A stretch of DNA of 6,265 bases from an uncultured Eubacteriales bacterium (lineage in GTDB: Bacteria > Bacillota > Clostridia > Peptostreptococcales > Anaerovoracaceae). A program made the position numbers and the translations under genes. The stretch spans positions 1 to 6,265 of the forward strand of contig CADBQT010000090.1 in the NCBI GenBank assembly GCA_902796875.1. Reading direction: 5' to 3'. Of this stretch, positions 1-6,197 are shown in pieces (position 1 is the stretch's first letter; the number at the start of each line of letters is the position of its first letter). The notes beneath the pieces are model-generated. The model was given only the letters and a program-made list of their open reading frames with translations. It searched no databases and had not been told where the DNA came from.

Positions 1-527
1 GCTTCATATGCCTCATAGATGTTGAGTACATCCTTTAGCTTCAGGGTCAGGTAGTTTGCCGGCGCCGGTTTCCGCTCGACCTCCGTGCCGCCAGCCTCGG
101 CATTCCCGGTCAGCTGATCGATGGCCACCGCCAGCCTTTGCGGATCGATCTCGTAGCGCTTCATTTCCGAGATCATAGCGTTCATCTGATCCGCCAGGGC
201 ATTGGCTCCTCCCCGGGGGCGAAGCACAGTCAGCTTCTCCTCCAGCCCGTGAATCAGAACCGACAGCAGCATGTGCCGGCCGTACTTATCGATGATCTCC
301 GGTTCATGGCCCACGGTCTCCTTGACGACTTTGTGGCCCAGGGCCGAGAAATCCGTCACCATCAAATTCAGCAGCGCGCCGGAAGGGCTGCATTTCAGTG
401 CGTCCTCCTCCGCCTGCAGCGAAAACTGATCCGGCACGATGAGAATGGTCTTCTCCGCGGGATCGATGTGGTTAAATATGAACTTTTCCCCGTCAGTCAG
501 GGCGTCTGCGTAATAGATCTTCAACAT
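1..527 (-). CDS. addB: AddB/RexB-type helicase-nuclease subunit B, N-terminal part (runs off left edge)
   Basis: The 175 visible codons begin MLKIYYADALTDGEKF and continue with features of the AddB N-terminus: a strand plus VPDQFSLQAEEDAL (about residues 32-44), IIDKYGRHMLL (about 78-88), ISEMKRYEIDPQRLA (about 119-133) and a KLKDVLNIYEAYE segment near the edge. Full AddB proteins are about 1100 residues, so only the first sixth is present. AddB partners AddA in the cytoplasmic complex that processes double-strand breaks for RecA loading. Its nuclease domain and iron-sulfur cysteines are C-terminal and lie outside the window, as would addA. The segment that in Bacillus AddB forms a Walker A loop (G-x-SGKT) reads ADALTDGEK, with no GKT. 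The ATG at 527 is chosen because MLKIYY fits the family N-terminus. No Shine-Dalgarno precedes it; a promoter -10 box sits immediately upstream instead. Assignment to the AddB family is by recalled motif similarity. Confidence 0.86.
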   Translation of the reverse strand, partial: MLKIYYADALTDGEKFIFNHIDPAEKTILIVPDQFSLQAEEDALKCSPSGALLNLMVTDFSALGHKVVKETVGHEPEIIDKYGRHMLLSVLIHGLEEKLTVLRPRGGANALADQMNAMISEMKRYEIDPQRLAVAIDQLTGNAEAGGTEVERKPAPANYLTLKLKDVLNIYEAYE

Positions 528-533
528 GGACAC

Positions 534-542
534 ATTATACCA
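534..542 (-). promoter_or_regulatory. Extended -10 promoter of addB, predicting a leaderless transcript
   Basis: Read on the minus strand, bases 542-534 are TGGTATAAT, a perfect TATAAT with the TGn extension. Six bases (GTGTCC) separate it from the A of the addB ATG at 527, so the usual +1 falls on that A. No good TTGACA-like box is seen 16-18 bases upstream, but extended -10 promoters can work without one. The promoter motif is seen directly. The transcription start is inferred. Confidence 0.7.
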
Positions 543-592
543 TAATCTTTACAGGAAATAGATGACTCGGCGGAAATCCGGAGATGGATGCG

Positions 593-840
593 TGTAGTTT
601 TTCTCTTATGATTTTCAGATCAACATTTTTTGGATCATGGAGGCACGGTGACCCTTGCCAGAATGGGGCTCTCGTGTTGATCTTGCATGGAATTTCTCAG
701 ATCAACATTGAAACAGGCAGAATCCATGTTGATTACTAGATCCTCGAACTGTATCTACACGGATCACTCAAACTGGAAATAAGCACAGGTCATTTTCTCC
801 TCCATCGTGTTGATTCATAGACGGGAATCGAAAATCAACA
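593..840. repeat. Array of TGTTGAT / ATCAACA boxes in four inverted-repeat units with 19-base spacers
   Basis: Six exact copies of one 7-mer occur in alternating orientation in this intergenic stretch: ATCAACA at 619-625, 701-707 and 834-840, and its complement TGTTGAT at 675-681, 727-733 and 808-814. Two degenerate copies fit the same lattice: TGTAGTT at 593-599 (5/7 match) and ATCTACA at 753-759 (6/7). They group into four units, 593-625, 675-707, 727-759 and 808-840, each TGTTGAT-N19-ATCAACA with exactly 19 bases between arms. Unit starts are 82, 52 and 81 bases apart. Arms extend to 9 bp in unit 2 (675-683 with 699-707) and 10 bp in unit 4 (806-815 with 833-842). Spacers show little conservation. 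The array could be regulator-binding sites, RNA hairpins or an extragenic repeat element; I recognise no known family. No gene is seen in 528-907. Confidence 0.8.
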
Positions 841-858
841 CGGCACGTCCAATTGTCG

Positions 859-877
859 TACGATTGTTATACGATTG
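859..877. repeat. Short direct repeat TACGATTG next to a TCGTACGA palindrome
   Basis: TACGATTG occurs at 859-866 and 870-877, 11 bases apart, about one helical turn. The first copy overlaps the palindrome TCGTACGA at 856-863. The site lies between the box array and the terminator of the transporter operon. It could be a small protein-binding site, but no function is evident. Confidence 0.35.
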
Positions 878-907
878 AACGCCTCGTGTCCACAAGCCGG
901 GACGAAT

Positions 908-943
908 AAAAAAGGCCGGCGCGCATGGAAACGCGCGCCGGCC
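908..943 (-). terminator. Rho-independent terminator of the transporter operon
   Basis: On the minus strand GGCCGGCGCGC (943-933) pairs with GCGCGCCGGCC (924-914) in a perfect 11-bp, all-GC stem with an 8-base loop (932-925). Six T residues (913-908) follow directly. It lies about 65 bases past the stop of the last permease gene. The T tail exists only on the minus strand, so it terminates leftward transcription and separates the operon from addB. Confidence 0.95.
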
Positions 944-1008
944 CGAAGTTTACTGCCTTCTTCAATTCGTCGATGGCTGCAGCCGAGCCGCGCTCAGCGT
1001 ACAGCCCG

Positions 1009-1998
1009 TCATCGGTCTTCTCGGAAGTATGGGAGGCCCAGACTTTCGGGGGGCTGGTTCTCCCTCTTGTTTCTCATGCCGGTGAGGATCAGCACGATGA
1101 TGGTTACCACGTAGGGCAGCATCTTGTACAGTTCCTTTACGGCCAGGTCCGTTCCCGTGGGGATGAACAGGTACAGAATGTACAGTCCGCCGAAGAGGAA
1201 GGATGCGAAGACGGCGATGTTGGGCCGCCACAGGGTGAAGATGACCAGAGCGATGGCCAGCCATCCCCGGTCGCCGAATGCGTCGTTGGACCAGACGCCG
1301 CTGGCGTAGTCCATGACGTAGTACAGTCCGCCCAGACCTGCGATCATACATCCGATGCAGATGGACAGATACTTGTATCTGGTAATGTTGATGCCCGCCG
1401 CATCCGCCGTGGCCGGGTTCTCACCCACCGCCCGCAGATGGAGTCCGGTCCTGGTCTTCTTCAGCACGTAGGCCGTGATGAAGGCGATGATCACCGCCGC
1501 GTAGGCCAGGAATCCGTAGGACAGGAAGACCTTGCCGAAGGCTCCCATGTCACCGGCAAAGGGAAGTCCTCTGCTGAAGTAACGGCTGGTGGCCGACAGG
1601 GCGATGGACGGAACGTCGCTGCCCGTCAGCTTGATCAGGGATCCGCCGAAGAAGTTGCCGAAGCCCACGCCGAAGGTGGTCATGGCCAGGCCGACCACGT
1701 TCTGGTTGGCTCTGAGGGTGACCGTCAGCACGGCGAAGAGCAGCCCCATGAGAAGGGATCCCAGCAGGCAGGACAGAAGGGGTATGGTGATGGCTAAAAA
1801 TCCGTTGACGTGGCCTCCGCAGCTCTGTTCATAGAGGAAGGCCCCGATGACGCCGCAGATGCCGCCCACGTACATGACTCCCGGAATACCCAGGTTCAGG
1901 CTTCCCGCCTTTTCGGATATGGTTTCACCCGTACAGCCGTACAGAAGAGGGATCCCCTGAACGATGGCTCTCGGGATAAAAGCAATGAGATCAAACAT
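1009..1998 (-). CDS. BMP-type nucleoside ABC transporter, permease 2 (NupQ-like)
   Basis: This is a 329-residue integral membrane protein, one of the two channel subunits of the importer. Family hallmarks are SLNLGIPGVM (about 33-42) after the first helix, RAVGENPATADAAGI (about 189-203), a cytoplasmic loop expected to contact the ATPase, and GWLAIALVIF (about 245-254). Hydrophobic segments lie around 10-22, 40-57, 67-95, 100-120, 160-179, 209-228, 246-276 and 293-307. The C-terminus ends SLGLPYFREDR, which fits the clostridial members as I recall them. The reading frame is open to an upstream ATG at 2037, but the ATG at 1998 is chosen. It has AGGAGG six bases upstream and gives the standard N-terminus MFDLIAFIPRA; the extension would add arginine-rich sequence read in an alternative frame of the previous gene. 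It overlaps the end of permease 1 by 8 bases, which suggests translational coupling. It is the last gene before the terminator. Confidence 0.93.
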   Translation of the reverse strand: MFDLIAFIPRAIVQGIPLLYGCTGETISEKAGSLNLGIPGVMYVGGICGVIGAFLYEQSCGGHVNGFLAITIPLLSCLLGSLLMGLLFAVLTVTLRANQNVVGLAMTTFGVGFGNFFGGSLIKLTGSDVPSIALSATSRYFSRGLPFAGDMGAFGKVFLSYGFLAYAAVIIAFITAYVLKKTRTGLHLRAVGENPATADAAGINITRYKYLSICIGCMIAGLGGLYYVMDYASGVWSNDAFGDRGWLAIALVIFTLWRPNIAVFASFLFGGLYILYLFIPTGTDLAVKELYKMLPYVVTIIVLILTGMRNKRENQPPESLGLPYFREDR

Positions 1999-3181
1999 CG
2001 GCTCCCTCCTTTCCGGTCTCCTTCTCCGCCGGATCATCTCCCGCCGTTTCGGCTACAGCCGCCGGCTTGGATCCGCCGTCGACCCGCCTCCCTACGCCCT
2101 TGCGGAAGTGGACTCTGTAGTTGATGAAGAATTCGCTTCCGATGATGCAGAAGAGGATGATACCTGTAAGGATGTCTCCGAAGGACTGGTTCAGTCCGTA
2201 TATGGTCGAGATCTCGCTGGCTCCCCGGGTGAGGACCGTCAGCAGCAGACTGGCAAAGACCATGGCGCCCGGGTTGAACTGGGCCAGCCAGGCCACCAGC
2301 ACGCCGATGAAGCCCCGGCCTCCCGCCAGAGTGGTGGTGATGGTGTGGTCCGTTCCGGAGACCATGAGGAATCCGCAAAGGCCGCAGATGGCGCCGGACA
2401 AAAGCAGTGTCCGGATGATCACCCGATCCACCTTGATGCCCACGTACCTGGCCGTCTGCTGGCTCTCGCCTACGACGGAGATCTCGTATCCGTGTTTGCT
2501 GTATTTCAGATAGATGTAGATGCCGATGGTGACCAGTGCGACGATGATGATGTTGAGCAGGTACTGGAAATCCCCGATCCTGGGGAGCCAGCCCGCTTCC
2601 GTCGCCTGGTTGATGACGCCTACTTTACCCGAGCCTTTGGGTGACTCCCAGATGATGATGTAGTAGGCCACCAGCTGGATGGCTACGTAGTTCATCATCA
2701 GGGTGAACAGGGTCTCGTTGGTGTTCCACTTCGCCTTGAAGAAAGCGGGGATGCCGGCCCAGAGAGCTCCTGCCGCCACCGCAGCGACGAACATGAGCAG
2801 GATGAGGATCGGATTGGGGAGCCGCTCGCCCAGATAGATCATCATGGCCGCCGTGACCAGGGCGCCGATCAGGACCTGACCCTCGCCGCCCAGGTTCCAG
2901 AACTTCATCCGGAACGCCGGAGCCATGGCCAGGGCGATGATCAGCAGGACCGCCGTCTCCTTGCCCAGGATCCAGATCTTACGCTCGCTTCCAAAGGCAC
3001 CGTCCAGCATGGTGCCGTATACGCTCATGGGATCGAGTCCCGTAGCCGCCATGGTGATGATGGCGCAGATGATCAGAGCGAAGACGATGGAGCCGATCCG
3101 GACGGCCCATGCCGCCTGCCAGGGCATAGCCCTTCGTTTGGTGATATGGAGAAGCGGTTCCTGATTTGCTTTACTGCTCAT
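1991..3181 (-). CDS. BMP-type nucleoside ABC transporter, permease 1 (NupP-like)
   Basis: This is a 396-residue membrane protein, the first channel subunit, probably acting as a heterodimer with permease 2. A basic cytoplasmic N-terminus (ITKRRAMPWQ) precedes the first helix at about 29-47. Family motifs are FWNLGGEGQVLIGA (about 94-107), TLMMNYVA (about 160-167) and GYEISVVGESQQTARYVGI (about 231-249), the coupling loop toward the ATPase. Other hydrophobic segments lie around 76-90, 101-118, 123-145, 159-178, 207-226, 255-275, 289-325 and 336-354. The tail after about 358 is charged and low in complexity (GKEGADV at the end). A GTG at 3190 is in frame, but it overlaps the AGGAGG. The ATG at 3181 has AGGAGG eight bases upstream and is preferred. 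The gene overlaps the ATPase gene by 11 bases and permease 2 by 8, as expected for one operon with coupled translation. Confidence 0.93.
   Translation of the reverse strand: MSSKANQEPLLHITKRRAMPWQAAWAVRIGSIVFALIICAIITMAATGLDPMSVYGTMLDGAFGSERKIWILGKETAVLLIIALAMAPAFRMKFWNLGGEGQVLIGALVTAAMMIYLGERLPNPILILLMFVAAVAAGALWAGIPAFFKAKWNTNETLFTLMMNYVAIQLVAYYIIIWESPKGSGKVGVINQATEAGWLPRIGDFQYLLNIIIVALVTIGIYIYLKYSKHGYEISVVGESQQTARYVGIKVDRVIIRTLLLSGAICGLCGFLMVSGTDHTITTTLAGGRGFIGVLVAWLAQFNPGAMVFASLLLTVLTRGASEISTIYGLNQSFGDILTGIILFCIIGSEFFINYRVHFRKGVGRRVDGGSKPAAVAETAGDDPAEKETGKEGADV
2005..2010 (-). promoter_or_regulatory. Ribosome-binding site that fixes the permease 2 start
   Basis: The minus strand reads AAAGGAGGGAGCCG just before the ATG at 1998. 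AGGAGG is at 2010-2005 with a six-base spacer. The site lies inside the 3' end of permease 1. It supports the start at 1998 over the in-frame ATG at 2037. Confidence 0.85.
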
Positions 3182-4715
3182 CCGTGTCACCTCCTCCCAA
3201 CCGTGTCATCATAAGTCCGACCTGATTCTTGTCCGCTTTTACTCCGTCGACGATGCCGCTGACTCTCCCGCTGCAGAGCACCAGGATGCGGTCGCAGAGT
3301 TCCAGGAGCACGTCCAGGTCCTCGCCCACATAGATGACGGCGACGCCGTTTTTCTTTTGCAGGTTCAGCAGTTCGTAGATGGTATAGGATGAGTTGATAT
3401 CCAGTCCCCGGACGATGTATGCCGACAGGAGCACCGTGGGGGCCGAGGCGATCTCTCTGCCCACCAGCACCTTCTGCACGTTTCCTCCGGAGAGCCGGCG
3501 CACGGGAGTGGAGACTCCCGGGGTGTTGACGTCCAGTTCGTCCACCACCTTCTCCGCCAGTTTCTTCGGCGTCTTCCGGTCCGTAAAGACCGACTTGCCT
3601 TTGCGGAAGGAGCGGAGCATCATGTTGTCCGTCAGGTCCATGCTGGCCACCAGGCCCATCCCCAGTCTGTCCTCCGGAACGAAGGAAAGGGATACGCCCA
3701 TGGATGCGATCTGCAGGGGGTCCTTGCCCAGCAGGGACTCTTCGCTTCCGTCATCGTGGATGTAGGTGATGGAGCCCTTCTCCACATTCTGAAGTCCTGC
3801 GATGGCCTCCAGAAGTTCCTTCTGGCCGCACCCGGAGATCCCGGCGATGCCCAGGATCTCTCCGCTGTTGGCGGTAAAGGAAACGTCGTCCAGTTTCAGG
3901 ACGCCGTCGGAGCTGCGCACGGTCAGGTCCTCCACCCGGATCTTGGGTCTGGGATCCACCGGCGCGGGCCGGTCTATGTTCAACGCCACTTCCCGTCCGA
4001 CCATCATGTTGGTCATCTCCTGGGCGTTGGTTTCGCTTGTTTTCATTTCCCCGATGTACTCGCCTTTGCGAAGGACCGCCACCCGGTCGGAGATGGCTTC
4101 CACCTCGTGAAGCTTGTGGGTGATAATGACGATCGCCTTGCCGGCGCTGCGCATGTTCCGAAGGACGGTGAACAGTTTCTCCGTCTCCTGGGGGGTCAGC
4201 ACCGCCGTGGGTTCATCGAGGATAAGGATATCCGCTCCCCGGTAGAGGACCTTGACGATCTCCACCGTCTGTTTCTGGGATACGGACATGTCGTAGATCT
4301 TCTTCTTCGGATCCACTTCGAATCCGTAGGTGTCGCAGATCTTCTGGATCTTCTCCGCTACCCGGGCCAGATCCAGCTTGCCCTCTTCTTCCAGGCCGAG
4401 AACGATGTTCTCCGCCGCCGTAAATACGTCCACCAGCTTGAAGTGCTGATGGATCATGCCGATGCCATGATCGTATGCCTCCCGGGGGGAGTTGATGGTC
4501 ACCGGTTCCCCGTTGATGTAGATCTGACCCCGATCGGGGAAGTAGATCCCGGAGAGCATGTTCATCAGCGTCGTCTTGCCGCTGCCGTTCTCTCCCAAAA
4601 GGGACAGGATCTCTCCCTTATAGATGTCCAGATCCACGTTGTTGTTCGCCGTTACCTTGCCGTCGAAGATCTTGGTGATCCCCCGCATGGACACGGCCGC
4701 TATTTTGTTTTCCAA
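3171..4715 (-). CDS. BMP-type nucleoside ABC transporter, double-domain ATPase (NupO-like)
   Basis: This 514-residue protein carries two ATP-binding domains in one chain, the normal layout for BMP and sugar importers, and would drive transport on the cytoplasmic face. Domain 1 has an intact Walker A GENGSGKT (41-48), Q-loop Q90, Walker B with catalytic glutamate ILILDE (163-168) and switch H200, but its signature reads MSVSQ (143-147), with Ser where LSxGQ has Gly. Domain 2 is degenerate: the P-loop reads GISGCGQK (292-299), with Gln in place of the key Lys, and the Walker B region reads SAYIVRGLD (431-439), without the usual acidic pair. Its signature LSGGN (408-412) is intact. This would leave one competent composite ATP site. 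The start is TTG at 4715, giving MENKIAAVSMRGITKIF, the usual N-terminus. The Shine-Dalgarno is weak (AAAGG ten bases away, or AGGA almost touching the codon). An internal ATG ten codons in has no better site. The gene follows the lipoprotein gene after 110 bases. Confidence 0.94.
   Translation of the reverse strand: MENKIAAVSMRGITKIFDGKVTANNNVDLDIYKGEILSLLGENGSGKTTLMNMLSGIYFPDRGQIYINGEPVTINSPREAYDHGIGMIHQHFKLVDVFTAAENIVLGLEEEGKLDLARVAEKIQKICDTYGFEVDPKKKIYDMSVSQKQTVEIVKVLYRGADILILDEPTAVLTPQETEKLFTVLRNMRSAGKAIVIITHKLHEVEAISDRVAVLRKGEYIGEMKTSETNAQEMTNMMVGREVALNIDRPAPVDPRPKIRVEDLTVRSSDGVLKLDDVSFTANSGEILGIAGISGCGQKELLEAIAGLQNVEKGSITYIHDDGSEESLLGKDPLQIASMGVSLSFVPEDRLGMGLVASMDLTDNMMLRSFRKGKSVFTDRKTPKKLAEKVVDELDVNTPGVSTPVRRLSGGNVQKVLVGREIASAPTVLLSAYIVRGLDINSSYTIYELLNLQKKNGVAVIYVGEDLDVLLELCDRILVLCSGRVSGIVDGVKADKNQVGLMMTRLGGGDTDEQ
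3190..3195 (-). promoter_or_regulatory. Ribosome-binding site that fixes the permease 1 start
   Basis: AGGAGG lies at 3195-3190 on the minus strand, eight bases (TGACACGG) before the ATG at 3181. It sits within the glycine-rich C-terminal codons of the ATPase gene. The alternative GTG at 3190 shares its last G and would leave no spacing, so it is unlikely to be the start. Confidence 0.8.
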
Positions 4716-4775
4716 AGTCCTATTGCCTTTCCATCTCGTTCGCGGATCCCCCGCAGCTTGTGACGATCTGCCGTC

Positions 4776-4810
4776 AAAAGAGGAAAACCCCGGGAGTTCC
4801 GGGGCTTTCC
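4776..4810 (-). terminator. Intra-operon hairpin after the lipoprotein gene, probable leaky terminator
   Basis: In the minus-strand RNA, GGAAAGCCCCGG (4810-4799) pairs with CCGGGGUUUUCC (4793-4782) in 12 bp, including one G-U pair, around the 5-base loop AACUC. The tail is CUCUUUU (4781 onward to 4776). It starts 15 bases after the stop of the lipoprotein gene. The U run is partly inside the stem and partly interrupted, so termination is probably incomplete. It may also protect the 3' end of a short lipoprotein-only mRNA. Confidence 0.7.
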
Positions 4811-4825
4811 CTCATTAAATGCATT

Positions 4826-6091
4826 TTAGTCGCCGTAGTTCTGATCCAGCAGGTTGATGCCGTCGATCTGCATGTCGAAGTAAGGCGCAGAGCGCATCTC
4901 CGACTCGTGGAAGTATCCGTCCTTGACGGCTTCCGTATCCGGCGTGTACTTGGCATCCGTGTCAACGTCCGCCATGTAGCTGGTCAGGTGGCCTTCGCCG
5001 TCGACCTTGGCGTTCTTGTTCTTCTCTTCGTTCACGGTCACGGTGAACTTGCTGGTATCGAAGACGTGGATTTCGCCGCTCTCCAGCTTACCCTTGTACT
5101 CGTCGATCTTGGCCTGGGTGTCCTTGGCCGCGCCCTTTTCATTGACCTCGGTCAGCTGCACGGAGCCGGTCTTAAGGGTTCCGGTCCAGTCCGCATCGAT
5201 GGCCTCGCCGGCCTGAGCCTTCTGGATGGCATCCTTGTAGTAAGGAGTCCAGTCGATCCGGGAAGATACGATGAAGGTGTTGGGGCAGGCTTCTGCCGTG
5301 GAGCCGTTGTAGGATACGTTCGGCACGCCCTTCTTCTCGCAGGCCGTGGGAGCGCCCATGGAGTCCGCGTGCTGGGAGATCAGTACGCATCCGCCGTCCA
5401 TCAGCTTGTTGGCCGCTTCCTTCTCGGCAGCCTCGTCATACCAGGAACCGGTGAAGGTGACGTCCATCGTCGCGGAGGGGCAAACTTCCTTTGCGCCCAG
5501 ATAGAATGAGGTGTATCCGGAGATTACCTCGGCATAGGTGAAAGCGCCGACGTAGCCGATCTTGGCCTTGTCTTCCGTGATGTCGCCCTTTTCGATCATT
5601 TCATTCAGCTTGAGTCCGGCCGCTACGCCAGCCAGATAACGTCCCTCATAGATGGAGGCAAACGCGTTGTGGTAGTTGGCCAGCTTCTCCGTGTGGGCCT
5701 TGGTTCCCGTGGAATGGCAGAACTGCACATCCGGGAATTCCTTGGCCGCCTGGATCATGTAGTCCTCATGGCCGAAGGAGTCGGCGAAGATGATCCCGCA
5801 GCCTGCGTCCACCAGCTCAGCCGCCGCGTCGTAGCATTCCTGACCTTCCGGAATGTTGGTGCGGATCTGAGGCTCGATGCCCAGCTCAGCGCAGGCATCC
5901 TTTGCCGCGTTGATGAAGTTCAGGTCGTAGGTGGAGTTTTCATCGTGGAGACAGATGAATCCGACTTTCATGGCGCCATCGCCATCGCTGTCCGAGTCGT
6001 CGCCGCCGCCGGATCCGCCGCAGGATGACAGCACCGCTGCGAAGGAAAGCGCCATGACGAGGCTCAGAACCAGTACTAAAACTTTTTTCAT
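4826..6091 (-). CDS. BMP-family purine nucleoside-binding lipoprotein (NupN/PnrA-like)
   Basis: This 421-residue protein is the substrate-capturing component, anchored to the outer face of the membrane. It has a lipoprotein signal peptide MKKVLVLVLSLVMALSFAAV with lipobox LSSC (lipidated C24), then a Gly/Asp/Ser linker (25-40). The BMP domain starts MKVGFICLHDENSTYDLNF (41-59) and continues with FADSFGHEDYM (102-112), YEGRYLAGVAAGLKL (148-162), GYVGAFTYAEVISGY (179-193), FTGSWYDE (213-220), LISQHADSMGAPTAC (237-251) and SSRIDWTPYY (276-285). BMP proteins with these motifs (for example Treponema PnrA) bind purine nucleosides. A guanine-type riboswitch upstream points the same way, but the exact ligand is not proven. 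The ATG at 6091 is chosen over an in-frame ATG at 6196. It has GGAGGG six bases upstream and gives a clean signal peptide, whereas the extension would run through the riboswitch. It is the first gene of the operon. Confidence 0.95.
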   Translation of the reverse strand: MKKVLVLVLSLVMALSFAAVLSSCGGSGGGDDSDSDGDGAMKVGFICLHDENSTYDLNFINAAKDACAELGIEPQIRTNIPEGQECYDAAAELVDAGCGIIFADSFGHEDYMIQAAKEFPDVQFCHSTGTKAHTEKLANYHNAFASIYEGRYLAGVAAGLKLNEMIEKGDITEDKAKIGYVGAFTYAEVISGYTSFYLGAKEVCPSATMDVTFTGSWYDEAAEKEAANKLMDGGCVLISQHADSMGAPTACEKKGVPNVSYNGSTAEACPNTFIVSSRIDWTPYYKDAIQKAQAGEAIDADWTGTLKTGSVQLTEVNEKGAAKDTQAKIDEYKGKLESGEIHVFDTSKFTVTVNEEKNKNAKVDGEGHLTSYMADVDTDAKYTPDTEAVKDGYFHESEMRSAPYFDMQIDGINLLDQNYGD

Positions 6092-6097
6092 ATTGGT

Positions 6098-6103
6098 CCC
6101 TCC
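6098..6103 (-). promoter_or_regulatory. Ribosome-binding site of the lipoprotein gene, with a P1-like spacer
   Basis: GGAGGG (6103-6098) stands six bases before the ATG at 6091 and fixes that start. The spacer and first base, ACCAATA (6097-6091), are complementary to the riboswitch P1 3' strand UAUUGGU (6205-6199) and, for six bases, to a second UAUUGG at 6163-6158. Start-codon sequestration is therefore possible but unproven. Confidence 0.75.
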
Positions 6104-6122
6104 CGAGATAATGAAATGACTG

Positions 6123-6154
6123 AAAAAAACAACAAAACAGGCGGTTTCGCCTGT
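6123..6154 (-). terminator. Riboswitch expression-platform terminator
   Basis: On the minus strand ACAGGCG (6154-6148) pairs with CGCCTGT (6143-6137), a 7-bp stem with loop AAAC, followed by TTTGTTGTTTTTTT (6136-6123). It lies between the purine riboswitch aptamer and the ribosome-binding site of the lipoprotein gene. A terminator at this position is the standard off-state of guanine riboswitches: ligand binding favours it. I could not identify by eye an antiterminator that breaks this stem. Confidence 0.85.
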
Positions 6155-6197
6155 CTGCCAATACGGATGACCGTCTCCAGAGATGATCGTCGACAAT

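Noticed and set aside
138..545. Plus-strand open frame of 135 codons at the left edge
   Set aside because: The minus strand here encodes clear AddB motifs; the plus frame has none and reads across the addB promoter.
593..840. CRISPR array
   Set aside because: The repeated units are only 7-10 bases, alternate in orientation and have 19-base or about 48-base gaps. CRISPR repeats are longer, direct and regularly spaced, and no cas gene is seen.
944..1008. Coding-like stretch just after the permease 2 stop, translating in another frame as LYAERGSAAAIDELKKAVNF
   Set aside because: It reads plausibly for about 20 codons, but there is no start codon or Shine-Dalgarno, and it runs into the terminator. 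The permease already has a normal C-terminus, so a frameshift is not needed. It is probably chance, at most a gene remnant.
925..1797. Long plus-strand open frame of 290 codons opposite permease 2
   Set aside because: It begins inside the loop of the operon terminator, its translation is rich in Gly, Glu, Asp, His and Gln with no recognisable motif, and it is fully antisense to a well-conserved permease. It is a GC-rich shadow frame.
1999..2037. Longer permease 2 starting at 2037
   Set aside because: The added 13 residues are arginine-rich and read an alternative frame of permease 1. The strong AGGAGG at 2010-2005 points to the ATG at 1998.
3756..4763. Plus-strand open frame of 335 codons opposite the ATPase gene
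   Set aside because: It is antisense to conserved Walker and signature motifs and has no credible family features. Other plus-strand frames at 1964-2644 and 4760-5509 were rejected for the same reason.
6092..6196. N-terminal extension of the lipoprotein from an ATG at 6196
   Set aside because: The extra 35 codons would be encoded by the riboswitch linker and terminator, and would place sequence before a textbook lipoprotein signal peptide that has its own GGAGGG site.
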